Source: Utricularia gibba | Taxonomy: Eukaryota; Streptophyta; Magnoliopsida; Lamiales; Lentibulariaceae | NCBI GenBank assembly: GCA_002189035.1 | Contig: NEEC01000161.1 | Coordinates: forward strand, 1 to 41,501 | Direction: 5' to 3' | DNA: 41,501 bases | Shown here: one piece after another, positions 1-13,800 of the stretch | Numbering within the stretch: the stretch's first letter is position 1 | How the letters are laid out: each line of letters opens with the position of its first letter | Made by a program: the position numbers and the translations under genes | The notes under the pieces: model-generated | The model's input: the letters and a program-made list of their open reading frames with translations, nothing else | Told to the model about the DNA's origin: nothing | Databases searched by the model: none

Positions 1-2186
1 TACTTTATACTGAGAGGCGGTCTTGGGGGGCACTTGGAACCGGAAAAAGGTCAGCTTAGGCCTTGGCCCAAAGTAAGTTGTAGCCCGGCAAAGAAAGTGA
101 TGTATTTATTAACGTTCGGTTTTCGGTGTTGCCTACATGGTTTTTCAAGGAACAGCTTCTCGTTTTGTGGCGGCCAGTCTCGCTAGGAACTTGGTCCGGG
201 CCCGCGATTCTTTATGGCTCATGAGGACAAAAGGATGCAAATCGATGAATACAATGTTGCATTTGTTTAAAATTGCGATATCACGTGCACCCCACATGAT
301 TTTTTCAACAACTTACTTTATACTTGAGAGGCGGTCTTTGGGTGCACCTGGAACGGGACAAAGGTAAGGTTTGGCTTGCACCGAGAGTTAGTTGTAGTCC
401 GGCAAATAAAGTGATGTATTTATTATCGTTCGGTTTTCGGGGGCTGCCTACATGGTTTTTCAAGGAACCGCTTCTCGTTTTGTGGCGGCCAGTCTCGCTG
501 GGAACTTGGTCCTTGACCCCGATTCTGTATGGCTCATGAGGTCAACTGGATGCAAATCGATTAAAAAAAATGATGCATTTGTTTAAATTACGATGTCACG
601 TGCACCCCACATGATTTTTTTAACAACTACTTTATACATGAGGAGGCGGTCTTGGGGGCACTTGGAACCGGAAAAGGTCAGCTTAGGCCTTGGCCCAAAG
701 TAAGTTGTAGCCCGGCAAAGAAAGTGATGTATTTATTAACGTTCGGTTTTTCGGTGTTGCCTACATGGTTTTTCAAGGAACAGCTTCTCGTTTTGTGGCG
801 GCCAGTCTCGCTAGGAACTTGGTCCGGGCCCGCGATTCTTTATGGCTCATGAGGACAAAAGGATGCAAATCGATGAATACAATGTTGCATTTGTTTAAAT
901 TGCGATATCACGTGCACCCCACATGATTTTTTCAACAACTTACTTTATACTTGAGAGGCGGTCTTGGGTGCACTGGAACGGAAAAAGGTAGGTTAGGCTT
1001 GGCCCAAAGTTAGTTGTAGCCGGCAAATAAAGTGATGTATTTATTATCGTTCGGTTTTCGGGGGCTGCCTACATGGTTTTTCAAGGAACCGCTTCTCGTT
1101 TTGTGGCGGCCAGTCTCGCTGGGAACTTGGTCCTTGACCCCGATTCTGTATGGCTCATGAGGTCAACTGGATGCAAATCGATTAAAAAAAATGATGCATT
1201 TGTTTAAATTACGATGTCACGTGCACCCCACATGATTTTTTTTAACAACATACTTTATACTGAGGAGGCGGTCTTGGGGGGCACTTGGAACCGGAAAAAG
1301 GTCAGCTTAGGCCTTGGCCCAAAGTAAGTTGTAGCCCGGCAAAGAAAGTGATGTATTTATTAACGTTCGGTTTCGGTGTTGCCTACATGGTTTTTCAAGG
1401 AACAGCTTCTCGTTTTGTGGCGGCCAGTCTCGCTAGGAACTTGGTCCGGGCCCGCGATTCTTTATGGCTCATGAGGACAAAAGGATGCAAATCGATGAAT
1501 ACAATGTTGCATTTGTTTAAATTGCGATATCACGTGCACCCCACATGATTTTTTCAACAACTTACTTTATACTTGAGCAGGCGGTCTTGGGTGCACTGGA
1601 ACGGGACAAAGGTAGGTTTGGCTTGGCACGAGAGTTAGTTGTAGTCCGGCAAATAAAGTGATGTATTTATTATCGTTCGGTTTTCGGGGTGCCTACATGG
1701 TTTTTCAAGGAACCGCTTCTCGTTTTGTGGCGGCCAGTCTCGCTGGGAACTTGGTCCTTGACCCGATTCTGTATGGCTCATGAGGTCAACTGGATGCAAA
1801 TCGATTAAAAAAAATGATGCATTTGTTTAAATTACGATGTCACGTGCACCCCACATGATTTTTTCAAAACAACTTACTTTATACTTGAGAAGGCGGTCTT
1901 GGGTGCACTTGGAACCGGAAAAAGGTCAGCTTAGGCCTTGGCCCAAAGTAAGTTGTAGCCGGCAAAGAAAGTGATGTATTTATTAACGTTCGGTTTTCGG
2001 TGTTGCCTACATGGTTTTTCAAGGAACAGCTTCTCGTTTTGTGGCGGCCAGTCTCGCTAGGAACTTGGTCCGGGCCCGCGATTCTTTATGGCTCATGAGG
2101 ACAAAAGGATGCAAATCGATGAAAAAAATGTTGCATTTGTTTAAATTGCGATATCACGTGCACCCCACATGATTTTTTCAACAACT
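1..2186 (+). repeat. A-B dimer block, units 1-7
   Basis: Unit starts and types: 1 A, 314 B, 628 A, 941 B, 1251 A, 1563 B, 1875 A. The window opens exactly at the chosen unit start by coincidence; the array clearly continues upstream. Copy 941 has a shortened first block. Copy 1563 has lost bases at A/B-discordant columns (ggggtgcc, gacccgatt). Copy 1875 is A but has gatgaaaaaaatg where A normally has gatgaatacaatg, a step toward the B poly-A tract. Confidence 0.93.
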
Positions 2187-2787
2187 TACTTTATACTTGA
2201 GAAGGCGGTCTTGGGTGCACTTGGAACGGAAAAAGGTCAGCTTAGGCGGCCCAAGTAAGTTGTAGCCGGCAAATAAAGTGATGTATTTATTATCGTTCGG
2301 TTTTCGGGTTGCCTACATGGTTTTTCAAGGAAGCTTCTCGTTTTGTGGCGGCCAGTCTCGCTGGAACTTGGTCCCCCGATTCTGTATGGCTCATGAGGAC
2401 AAAAGGATGCAAATCGATTAAACAAAATGATCATTTGTTTAAATTGCGATATCACGTGCACCCCACATGATTTTTTCAACAACTTACTTTATACTTGAGA
2501 GGCGGTCTTTGGGTGCACTTGGAACGGGAAAAGGTAGGTTTTAGGCTTGGCCGAAAGTAAGTTGTAGCCGGCAAATAAAGTGATGTATTTATTAACGTTC
2601 GGTTTTCGGGGTGCCTACATGGTTTTTCAAGGAACAGCTTCTCGTTTTGTGGCGGCCAGTCTCGCTGGGAACTTGGTCCGACCCGATTCTTATGGCTCAT
2701 GAGGTCAACTGGATGCAAATCGATTAAAAAAATGTGCATTTGTTTAAATTACGATATCACGTGCACCCACATGATTTTTTCAAAACT
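2187..2787 (+). repeat. Two mosaic units with many small deletions (units 8-9)
   Basis: Unit 2187-2484 has B markers (aaataaag, ttatcg, ttctgta, gatta) mixed with A markers (gaggacaaaagg, ttgcgatatc) and is short, about 298 bp. Unit 2485-2787 mixes aaataaag with ttaacg, aacagc with ctggg, and ttac with gatatc. Bases are missing where A and B disagree: aaggaagctt lacks the two bases of the aacagc/aaccgc column pair, and ggtcccccgatt lacks most of the ccgggcccgcg/ccttgacccc difference. They occupy normal B and A slots, so the alternation is not shifted. This is the densest cluster of irregularities in the window. Confidence 0.85.
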
Positions 2788-4344
2788 TACTTTATACTTG
2801 AGGGCGGTCTTTGGGTGCACTGGAACGGAAAAAAGGTTTAGGCTTGGCCAAAGTTAGTTGTAGTCCGGCAAATAAAGTGATGTATTTATTATCGTTCGGT
2901 TTTCGGGGGCTGCCTACATGGTTTTTCAAGGAACCGCTTCTCGTTTTGTGGCGGCCAGTCTCGCTGGGAACTTGGTCCTTGACCCCGATTCTGTATGGCT
3001 CATGAGGTCAACTGGATGCAAATCGATTAAAAAAAATGATGCATTTGTTTAAATTACGATGTCACGTGCACCCACATGATTTTTTTAACAACATACTTTA
3101 TACTGAGGAGGCGGTCTTGGGGGGCACTTGGAACCGGAAAAAGGTCAGCTTAGGCCTTGGCCCAAAGTAAGTTGTAGCCCGGCAAAGAAAGTGATGTATT
3201 TATTAACGTTCGGTTTTCGGTGTTGCCTACATGGTTTTTCAAGGAACAGCTTCTCGTTTTGTGGCGGCCAGTCTCGCTAGGAACTTGGTCCGGGCCCGCG
3301 ATTCTTTATGGCTCATGAGGACAAAAGGATGCAAATCGATGAATACAATGTTGCATTTGTTTAAATTGCGATATCACGTGCACCCCACATGATTTTTTCA
3401 ACAACTTACTTTATACTTGAGCAGGCGGTCTTTGGGTGCACTTGGAACGGAAAAGGTAGGTTAGGCTTGGCCGAAAGTTAGTTGTAGTCCGGCAAATAAA
3501 GTGATGTATTTATTATCGTTCGGTTTTCGGGGGCTGCCTACATGGTTTTTCAAGGAACCGCTTCTCGTTTTGTGGCGGCCAGTCTCGCTGGGAACTTGGT
3601 CCTTGACCCCGATTCTGTATGGCTCATGAGGTCAACTGGATGCAAATCGATTAAAAAAAATGATGCATTTGTTTAAATTACGATGTCACGTGCACCCCAC
3701 ATGATTTTTTTAACAACTACTTTATACATGAGGAGGCGGTCTTTGGGGGGCACTTGGAACCGGAAAAAGGTCAGCTTAGGCCTTGGCCCAAAGTAAGTTG
3801 TAGCCCGGCAAAGAAAGTGATGTATTTATTAACGTTCGGTTTTCGGTGTTGCCTACATGGTTTTTCAAGGAACAGCTTCTCGTTTTGTGGCGGCCAGTCT
3901 CGCTAGGAACTTGGTCCGGGCCCGCGATTCTTTATGGCTCATGAGGACAAAAGGATGCAAATCGATGAATACAATGTTGCATTTGTTTAAATTGCGATAT
4001 CACGTGCACCCCACATGATTTTTTTCAACAACTTACTTTATACTTGAGCAGGCGGTCTTTGGGTGCACCTGGAACGGGACAAAGGTAGGTTTGGCTTGCA
4101 CGAGAGTTAGTTGTAGTCCGGCAAATAAAGTGATGTATTTATTATCGTTCGGTTTTCGGGGTGCCTACATGGTTTTTCAAGGAACCGCTTCTCGTTTTGT
4201 GGCGGCCAGTCTCGCTGGGAACTTGGTCCTTGACCCGATTCTGTATGGCTCATGAGGTCAACTGGATGCAAATCGATTAAAAAAAATGATCATTTGTTTA
4301 AATTATGATGTCACGTGCACCCCACATGATTTTTTCAAACAACT
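2788..4344 (+). repeat. B-A dimer block, units 10-14
   Basis: Unit starts and types: 2788 B, 3094 A, 3407 B, 3718 A, 4034 B. The last B has atgatcatttg and ttatgatgtc instead of atgatgcatttg and ttacgatgtc. That linked variant repeatedly precedes chimeric units. Confidence 0.92.
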
Positions 4345-4648
4345 TACTTTATACTTGAGAGGCGGTCTTTGGGGCACTTGGAACCGGAAAAAGATCAGCT
4401 TAGGCCTTGGCCAAAGTAAGTTGTAGCCCGGCAAATAAAAGTGATGTATTTATTAACGTTCGGTTTTCGGGGTGCCTACATGGTTTTTCAAGGAACCGCT
4501 TCTCGTTTTGTGGCTCTCGCTGGGAACTTGGTCCTTGACCCCGATTCTGTATGGCTCATGAGGTCAACTGGATGCAAATCGATTAAAAAATGATGCATTT
4601 GTTTAAATTACGATGTCACGTGCACCCCACATGATTTTTTTAACAACA
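4345..4648 (+). repeat. Chimeric A/B unit H1 (early junction)
   Basis: The first third is A-like with agatcagctt. It then has caaataaaagtg (B-like with an extra A), ttaacg (A), ggggtgcc, aaccgc, ctggg, ccttgacccc, gaggtcaactgg and ttacgatgtc (B). The A-to-B change lies between ttaacg and aaccgc. Six bases are lost near 4515, where gtggcggccagtctcgct is shortened to gtggctctcgct. It sits between B at 4034 and A at 4649 and so shifts the alternation by one unit. Confidence 0.88.
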
Positions 4649-5890
4649 TACTTTATACTGAGGAGGCGGTCTTGGGGGGCACTTGGAACCGGAAAAAGGT
4701 CAGCTTAGGCCTTGGCCCAAAGTAAGTTGTAGCCCGGCAAAGAAAGTGATGTATTTATTAACGTTCGGTTTTCGGTGTTGCCTACATGGTTTTTCAAGGA
4801 ACAGCTTCTCGTTTTGTGGCGGCCAGTCTCGCTAGGAACTTGGTCCGGGCCCCGATTCTTTATGGCTCATGAGGACAAAAGGATGCAAATCGATGAATAC
4901 AATGTTGCATTTGTTTAAATTGCGATATCACGTGCACCCCACATGATTTTTTCAACAACTTACTTTATACTTGAGGAGGCGGTCTTTGGGTGCACTTGGA
5001 ACGGAAAAAAGGTAGGTTTGGCTTGGCCAAAGTAAGTTGTAGTCCGGCAAATAAAGTGATGTATTTATTATCGTTCGGTTTTCGGGGGCTGCCTACATGG
5101 TTTTTCAAGGAACGCTTCTCGTTTTGTGGCGGCCAGTCTCGCTGGGAACTTGGTCCTTGACCCCGATTCTGTATGGCTCATGAGGTCAACTGGATGCAAA
5201 TCGATTAAAAAAAATGATGCATTTGTTTAAATTACGATGTCACGTGCACCCCACATGATTTTTTTAACAACATACTTTATACATGAGGAGGCGGTCTTGG
5301 GGGGCACTTGGAACCGGAAAAAGGTCAGCTTAGGCCTTGGCCAAAGTAAGTTGTAGCCGGCAAAGAAAGTGATGTATTTATTAACGTTCGGTTTTCGGTG
5401 TTGCCTACATGGTTTTTCAAGGAACAGCTTCTCGTTTTGTGGCGGCCAGTCTCGCTAGGAACTTGGTCACCGCGATTCTTTATGGCTCATGAGGACAAAA
5501 GGATGCAAATCGATGAATACAATGTTGCATTTGTTTAAATTGCGATATCACGTGCACCCCACATGATTTTTTCAACAACTTACTTTATACTTGAGAGGCG
5601 GTCTTTGGGTGCACTGGAACGGGACAAAGGTAGGTTTGGCTTGCCGAGAGTTAGTTGTAGTCCGGCAAATAAAGTGATGTATTTATTATCGTTCGGTTTT
5701 CGGGGCTGCCTACATGGTTTTTCAAGGAACCGCTTCTCGTTTTGTGGCGGCCAGTCTCGCTGGGAACTTGGTCCTTGACCCCGATTCTGTATGGCTCATG
5801 AGGTCAACTGGATGCAAATCGATTAAAAAAAATGATGCATTTGTTTAAATTATGATGTCACGTGCACCCCACATGATTTTTTCAACAACT
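4649..5890 (+). repeat. A-B dimer block, units 16-19
   Basis: Unit starts and types: 4649 A, 4961 B, 5273 A, 5581 B. Copy 5273 has a shortened ggtcaccgcgatt in place of ggtccgggcccgcgatt. Copy 4961 has aaggaacgctt, one base short at the aacagc/aaccgc column. Copy 5581 ends with ttatgatgtc. Confidence 0.92.
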
Positions 5891-6199
5891 TACTTTATAC
5901 TTGAGAGGCGGTCTTGGGTGCACTTGGAACCGGAAAAAGATCAGCTTAGGCCTTGGCCCAAAGTAAGTTGTAGCCCGGCAAAGAAAGTGATGTATTTATT
6001 AACGTTCGGTTTTCGGTGTTGCCTACATGGTTTTTCAAGGAACAGCTTCTCGTTTTGTGGCGGCCAGTCTCGCTGGGAACTTGGTCCGACCCCGATTCTT
6101 ATGGCTCATGAGGTCAACTGGATGCAAATCGATTAAAAAAATGATGCATTTGTTTAAATTGCGATATCACGTGCACCCCACATGATTTTTTCAACAACT
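5891..6199 (+). repeat. Chimeric A/B/A unit H2 (common junction)
   Basis: A markers run through aacagc, then B markers from ctgggaac through gattaaaaaaatgatg, and the end returns to A with ttgcgatatc. The change falls in a 30 bp stretch identical in both types. It carries agatcagctt. The ttctta segment has lost the base that differs between ttcttta and ttctgta. Confidence 0.9.
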
Positions 6200-9100
6200 T
6201 ACTTTATACTTGAGAGGCGGTCTTTGGGGCACTTGGAACGGAAAAAGATCAGCTTAGGCCTTGGCCCAAAGTAAGTTGTAGCCCGGCAAAGAAAGTGATG
6301 TATTTATTATCGTTCGGTTTTCGGTTGCCTACATGGTTTTTCAAGGAACAGCTTCTCGTTTTGTGGCGGCCAGTCTCGCTAGGAACTTGGTCCGGGCCCG
6401 CGATTCTTTATGGCTCATGAGGACAAAGGATGCAAATCGATGAATACAATGTTGCATTTGTTTAAATTGCGATATCACGTGCACCCACATGATTTTTTCA
6501 ACAACTTACTTTATACTTGAGCAGGCGGTCTTTGGGTGCACTGGAACGGACAAAGGTAAGGTTTGGCTTGCAGAGAGTTAGTTGTAGTCCGGCAAATAAA
6601 GTGATGTATTTATTATCGTTCGGTTTTCGGGGGCTGCCTACATGGTTTTTCAAGGAACCGCTTCTCGTTTTGTGGCGGCCAGTCTCGCTGGGAACTTGGT
6701 CCTTGACCCCGATTCTGTATGGCTCATGAGGTCAACTGGATGCAAATCGATTAAAAAAAATGATGCATTTGTTTAAATTACGATGTCACGTGCACCCCAC
6801 ATGATTTTTTAACAACATACTTTATACATGAGGAGGCGGTCTTGGGGGGCACTTGGAACCGGAAAAAGGTCAGCTTAGGCCTTGGCCCAAAGTAAGTTGT
6901 AGCCCGGCAAAGAAAGTGATGTATTTATTAACGTTCGGTTTTCGGTGTTGCCTACATGGTTTTTCAAGGAACAGCTTCTCGTTTTGTGGCGGCCAGTCTC
7001 GCTAGGAACTTGGTCCGGGCCCGCGATTCTTTATGGCTCATGAGGACAAAAGGATGCAAATCGATGAATACAATGTTGCATTTGTTTAAATTGCGATATC
7101 ACGTGCACCCCACATGATTTTTTCAACAACTTACTTTATACTTGAGAGGCGGTCTTGGGGCACTTGGAACGGAAAAGGTAGGTTAGGCTTGCCAAAGTGT
7201 TGTAGTCCGGCAAATAAAGTGATGTATTTATTATCGTTCGGTTTTCGGGGGCTGCCTACATGGTTTTTCAAGGAACCGCTTCTCGTTTTTGGCGGCCAGT
7301 CTCGCTGGGAACTTGGTCCTTGACCCCGATTCTGTATGGCTCATGAGGTCAACTGGATGCAAATCGATTAAAAAAAATGATGCATTTGTTTAAATTACGA
7401 TGTCACGTGCACCCCACATGATTTTTTAACAACATACTTTATACATGAGAAGGCGGTCTTGGGGGCACTTGGAACCGGAAAAAGGTCAGCTTAGGCCTTG
7501 GCCCAAAGTAAGTTGTAGCCCGGCAAAGAAAGTGATGTATTTATTAACGTTCGGTTTTCGGTGTTGCCTACATGGTTTTTCAAGGAACAGCTTCTCGTTT
7601 TGTGGCGGCCAGTCTCGCTAGGAACTTGGTCCGGCCCGCGATTCTTTATGGCTCATGAGGACAAAAGGATGCAAATCGATGAAACAATGTTGCATTTGTT
7701 TAAATTGCGATATCACGTGCACCCCACATGATTTTTTCAACAACTTACTTTATACTTGAGCAGGCGGTCTTTGGGTGCACCTGGAACGGAAAAGGTAGGT
7801 TTGGCTTGCCGAAGTTAGTTGTAGTCCGGCAAATAAAGTGATGTATTTATTATCGTTCGGTTTTCGGGGCTGCCTACATGGTTTTTCAAGGAACCGCTTC
7901 TCGTTTTGTGGCGGCCAGTCTCGCTGGGAACTTGGTCCTTGACCCCGATTCTGTATGGCTCATGAGGTCAACTGGATGCAAATCGATTAAAAAAAATGAT
8001 GCATTTGTTTAAATTACGATGTCACGTGCACCCCACATGATTTTTTTAACAACATACTTTATACATGAGGAGGCGGTCTTGGGGGGCACTTGGAACCGGA
8101 AAAAGATCAGCTTAGGCCTTGGCCCAAAGTAAGTTGTAGCCCGGCAAAGAAAGTGATGTATTTATTAACGTTCGGTTTTCGGTGTTGCCTACATGGTTTT
8201 TCAAGGAACAGCTTCTCGTTTTGTGGCGGCCAGTCTCGCTAGGAACTTGGTCCGGGCCGCGATTCTTTATGGCTCATGAGGACAAAAGGATGCAAATCGA
8301 TGAATACAATGTTGCATTTGTTTAAATTGCGATATCACGTGCACCCCACATGATTTTTTCAACAACTTACTTTATACTTGAGAGGCGGTCTTTGGGTGCA
8401 CCTGGAACGGGACAAAGGTAGGTTTGGCTTGCCGAGAGTTAGTTGTAGTCCGGCAAATAAAGTGATGTATTTATTATCGTTCGGTTTTCGGGGCTGCCTA
8501 CATGGTTTTTCAAGGAACGCTTCTCGTTTTGTGGCGGCCAGTCTCGCTGGGAACTTGGTCCTTGACCCCGATTCTGTATGGCTCATGAGGTCAACTGGAT
8601 GCAAATCGATTAAAAAAAATGATCCATTTGTTTAAATTATGATGTCACGTGCACCCCACATGATTTTTTTCAACAACTTACTTTATACTTGAGAGGCGGT
8701 CTTTGGGTGCACTTGGAACCGGAAAAAGTCAGCTTAGGCCTTGGCCCAAAGTAAGTTGTAGCCCGGCAAAGAAAGTGATGTATTTATTAACGTTCGGTTT
8801 TCGGTGTTGCCTACATGGTTTTTCAAGGAACAGCTTCTCGTTTGTGGCGGCCAGTCTCGCTAGGAACTTGGTCCGGGCCCGCGATTCTTTATGGCTCATG
8901 AGGACAAAAGGATGCAAATCGATGAATACAATGTTGCATTTGTTTAAATTGCGATATCACGTGCACCCCACATGATTTTTTCAACAACTTACTTTATACT
9001 TGAGCAGGCGGTCTTTGGGTGCACCTGGAACGGGACAAAGGTAAGGTTTGGCTTGCACCGAGAGTTAGTTGTAGTCCGGCAAATAAAGTGATGTATTTAT

Positions 9101-10548
9101 TATCGTTCGGTTTTCGGGGGCTGCCTACATGGTTTTTCAAGGAACCGCTTCTCGTTTTTGGCGGCCAGTCTCGCTGGGAACTTGGTCCTTGACCCCGATT
9201 CTGTATGGCTCATGAGGTCAACTGGATGCAAATCGATTAAAAAAAATGATGCATTTGTTTAAATTACGATGTCACGTGCACCCACATGATTTTTTTAACA
9301 ACATACTTTATACATGAGGAGGCGGTCTTGGGGCACTTGGAACCGGAAAAAGGTCAGCTTAGGCCTTGGCCCAAAGTAAGTTGTAGCCCGGCAAAGAAAG
9401 TGATGTATTTATTAACGTTCGGTTTTCGGTGTTGCCTACATGGTTTTTCAAGGAACAGCTTCTCGTTTTGTGGCGGCCAGTCTCGCTAGGAACTTGGTCC
9501 GGGCCCGCGATTCTTTATGGCTCATGAGGACAAAAGGATGCAAATCGATGAATACAATGTTGCATTTGTTTAAATTGCGATATCACGTGCACCCCACATG
9601 ATTTTTTCAACAACTTACTTTATACTTGAGAGGCGGTCTTGGGTGCACTGGAACGGAAAAAGGTAAGGTTAGGCTTGCACCAAAGTTAGTTGTAGTCCGG
9701 CAAATAAAGTGATGTATTTATTATCGTTCGGTTTTCGGGGGCTGCCTACATGGTTTTTCAAGGAACCGCTTCTCGTTTTGTGGCGGCCAGTCTCGCTGGG
9801 AACTTGGTCCTTGACCCCGATTCTGTATGGCTCATGAGGTCAACTGGATGCAAATCGATTAAAAAAAATGATGCATTTGTTTAAATTACGATGTCACGTG
9901 CACCCCACATGATTTTTTTAACAACATACTTTATACATGAGGAGGCGGTCTTGGGGGGCACTTGGAACCGGAAAAAGGTCAGCTTAGGCCTTGGCCCAAA
10001 GTAAGTTGTAGCCCGGCAAAGAAAGTGATGTATTTATTAACGTTCGGTTTTCGGTGTTGCCTACATGGTTTTTCAAGGAACAGCTTCTCGTTTTGTGGCG
10101 GCCAGTCTCGCTAGGAACTTGGTCCGGGCCCGCGATTCTTTATGGCTCATGAGGACAAAAGGATGCAAATCGATGAATACAATGTTGCATTTGTTTAAAT
10201 TGCGATATCACGTGCACCCCACATGATTTTTTCAACAACTTACTTTATACTTGAGAGGCGGTCTTTGGGTGCACTGGAACGGAAAAGGTCAGTTTGGCTT
10301 GCCGAAGTTAGTTGTAGTCCGGCAAATAAAGTGATGTATTTATTATCGTTCGGTTTTCGGGGGCTGCCTACATGGTTTTTCAAGGAACCGCTTCTCGTTT
10401 TGTGGCGGCCAGTCTCGCTGGGAACTTGGTCCTTGACCCCGATTCTGTATGGCTCATGAGGTCAACTGGATGCAAATCGATTAAAAAAAATGATGCATTT
10501 GTTTAAATTACGATGTCACGTGCACCCCACATGATTTTTTCAACAACT
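6200..10548 (+). repeat. A-B dimer block, units 21-34 (seven dimers)
   Basis: Unit starts: A at 6200, 6818, 7435, 8055, 8679, 9304, 9927; B at 6507, 7132, 7746, 8368, 8990, 9616, 10241. Unit 6200 is A with ttatcg and a shortened ggttgcc. B 8368 carries atgatccatttg plus ttatgatgtc. A 8679 has aaaaagtcag, one base short at the aggtcag/agatcag column. B 7132 and 8990 have ctcgtttttggcgg, lacking a G that both types normally have. Confidence 0.93.
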
Positions 10549-10856
10549 TACTTTATACTGAGGAGGCGGTCTTGGGGGCACTTGGAACCGGAAAAAGATC
10601 AGCTTAGGCCTTGGCCCAAAGTAAGTTGTAGCCCGGCAAAGAAAGTGATGTATTTATTAACGTTCGGTTTTCGGTGTGCCTACATGGTTTTTCAAGGAAC
10701 AGCTTCTCGTTTTGTGGCGGCCAGTCTCGCTGGGAACTTGGTCCGACCCCGATTCTGTATGGCTCATGAGGTCAACTGGATGCAAATCGATTAAAAAAAA
10801 TGATGCATTTGTTTAAATTACGATGTCACGTGCACCCCACATGATTTTTTAACAAC
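10549..10856 (+). repeat. Chimeric A/B unit H3 (common junction)
   Basis: A markers extend through aacagc and B markers from ctgggaac to the end, including ttacgatgtc. It carries agatcagctt. The segment ggtccgacccc is shortened at the columns where ccgggcccgcg and ccttgacccc differ. It lies between B at 10241 and A at 10857. Confidence 0.9.
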
Positions 10857-13800
10857 TACTTTATACATGAGGAGGCGGTCTTGGGGGCACTTGGAACCGG
10901 AAAAAGGTCAGCTTAGGCCTTGGCCCAAAGTAAGTTGTAGCCGGCAAAGAAAGTGATGTATTTATTAACGTTCGGTTTTCGGTGTTGCCTACATGGTTTT
11001 TCAAGGAACAGCTTCTCGTTTTGTGGCGGCCAGTCTCGCTGGAACTTGGTCCGGGCCCGATTCTTATGGCTCATGAGGACAAAAGGATGCAAAATCGATG
11101 AATACAATGTTGCATTTGTTTAAATTGCGATATCACGTGCACCCCACATGATTTTTTCAACAACTTACTTTATACTGAGAGGCGGTCTTTGGGGGCACTT
11201 GGAACGGAAAAAGTCAGCTTAGGCTTGGCCCAAAGTAAGTTGTAGTCCGGCAAATAAAGTGATGTATTTATTATCGTTCGGTTTTCGGGGCTGCCTACAT
11301 GGTTTTTCAAGGAACCGCTTCTCGTTTTGTGGCGGCCAGTCTCGCTGGGAACTTGGTCCTTGACCCCGATTCTGTATGGCTCATGAGGTCAACTGGATGC
11401 AAATCGATTAAAAAAAATGATGCATTTGTTTAAATTACGATGTCACGTGCACCCCACATGATTTTTTCAACAACTTACTTTATACTTGAGAAGGCGGTCT
11501 TTGGGGCACTTGGAACCGGAAAAAGATCAGCTTAGGCCTTGGCCCAAAGTAAGTTGTAGCCCGGCAAAGAAAGTGATGTATTTATTAACGTTCGGTTTTC
11601 GGTGTTGCCTACATGGTTTTTCAAGGAACAGCTTCTCGTTTTGTGGCGGCCAGTCTCGCTAGGAACTTGGTCCGGGCCCGCGATTCTTTATGGCTCATGA
11701 GGACAAAAGGATGCAAATCGATGAATACAATGTTGCATTTGTTTAAATTGCGATATCACGTGCACCCCACATGATTTTTTCAACAACTTACTTTATACTT
11801 GAGCAGGCGGTCTTTGGGCACCTGGAACGGACAAAGGTAAGGTTTGGCTTGGAGAGTTAGTTGTAGTCCGGCAAATAAAGTGATGTATTTATTATCGTTC
11901 GGTTTTCGGGGGCTGCCTACATGGTTTTTCAAGGAACCGCTTCTCGTTTTGTGGCGGCCAGTCTCGCTGGGAACTTGGTCCTTGACCCCGATTCTGTATG
12001 GCTCATGAGGTCAACTGGATGCAAATCGATTAAAAAAAATGATCCATTTGTTTAAATTACGATGTCACGTGCACCCCACATGATTTTTTTAACAACATAC
12101 TTTATACATGAGAGGCGGTCTTTGGGGCACTTGGAACCGGAAAAAGATCAGCTTAGGCCTTGGCCCAAAGTAAGTTGTAGCCCGGCAAAGAAAGTGATGT
12201 ATTTATTAACGTTCGGTTTTCGGTGTTGCCTACATGGTTTTTCAAGGAACAGCTTCTCGTTTTGTGGCGGCCAGTCTCGCTAGGAACTTGGTCCGGGCCC
12301 GCGATTCTTTATGGCTCATGAGGACAAAAGGATGCAAATCGATGAATACAATGTTGCATTTGTTTAAATTGCGATATCACGTGCACCCCACATGATTTTT
12401 TCAACAACTTACTTTATACTTGAGCAGGCGGTCTTTGGGGCACTTGGAACGGAAAAAGTCAGCTTTGGCTTGGCCCAAAGTAAGTTGTAGTCCGGCAAAT
12501 AAAGTGATGTATTTATTATCGTTCGGTTTTCGGGGGCTGCCTACATGGTTTTTCAAGGAACCGCTTCTCGTTTTGTGGCGGCCAGTCTCGCTGGGAACTT
12601 GGTCCTTGACCCCGATTCTGTATGGCTCATGAGGTCAACTGGATGCAAATCGATTAAAAAAAATGATGCATTTGTTTAAATTACGATGTCACGTGCACCC
12701 CACATGATTTTTTCAACAACTTACTTTATACTTGAGAAGGCGGTCTTTGGGGCACTTGGAACCGGAAAAAGATCAGCTTAGGCCTTGGCCCAAAGTAAGT
12801 TGTAGCCCGGCAAAGAAAGTGATGTATTTATTAACGTTCGGTTTTCGGTGTTGCCTACATGGTTTTTCAAGGAACAGCTTCTCGTTTTGTGGCGGCCAGT
12901 CTCGCTAGGAACTTGGTCCGGGCCCGCGATTCTTTATGGCTCATGAGGACAAAAGGATGCAAATCGATGAATACAATGTTGCATTTGTTTAAATTGCGAT
13001 ATCACGTGCACCCCACATGATTTTTTCAACAACTTACTTTATACTTGAGCAGGCGGTCTTTGGGGCACCTGGAACGGGAAAAGGTAAGTTTGGCTTGCAC
13101 GAGAGTTAGTTGTAGTCCGGCAAATAAAGTGATGTATTTATTATCGTTCGGTTTTCGGGGGCTGCCTACATGGTTTTTCAAGGAACCGCTTCTCGTTTTG
13201 TGGCGGCCAGTCTCGCTGGGAACTTGGTCCTTGACCCCGATTCTGTATGGCTCATGAGGTCAACTGGATGCAAATCGATTAAAAAAAATGATGCATTTGT
13301 TTAAATTACGATGTCACGTGCACCCCACATGATTTTTTTAACAACATACTTTATACATGAGGAGGCGGTCTTGGGGCACTTGGAACCGGAAAAAGGTCAG
13401 CTTAGGCCTTGGCCAAAGTAAGTTGTAGCCCGGCAAAGAAGTGATGTATTTATTAACGTTCGGTTTTCGGTGTTGCCTACATGGTTTTTCAAGGAACAGC
13501 TTCTCGTTTTGTGGCGGCCAGTCTCGCTAGGAACTTGGTCCGGGCCCGCGATTCTTTATGGCTCATGAGGACAAAAGGATGCAAATCGATGAATACAATG
13601 TTGCATTTGTTTAAATTGCGATATCACGTGCACCCCCATGATTTTTTCAACAACTTACTTTATACTTGAGGAGGCGGTCTTGGGGCACTGGAACGGACAA
13701 AGATCAGGTTAGGCTTGCCCAAGTAAGTTGTAGTCCGGCAAATAAAGTGATGTATTTATTATCGTTCGGTTTTCGGGGGCTGCCTACATGGTTTTTCAAG

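Noticed and set aside
7285-7300. All small deletions treated as A/B column dropouts
   Set aside because: Some losses (ctcgtttttggcgg near 7288 and 9155, ttttggcgg near 20632 and 33422, ggcgtctt near 16165 and 21731) lie where A and B are identical, so ordinary sequencing error or real deletion must explain at least these.
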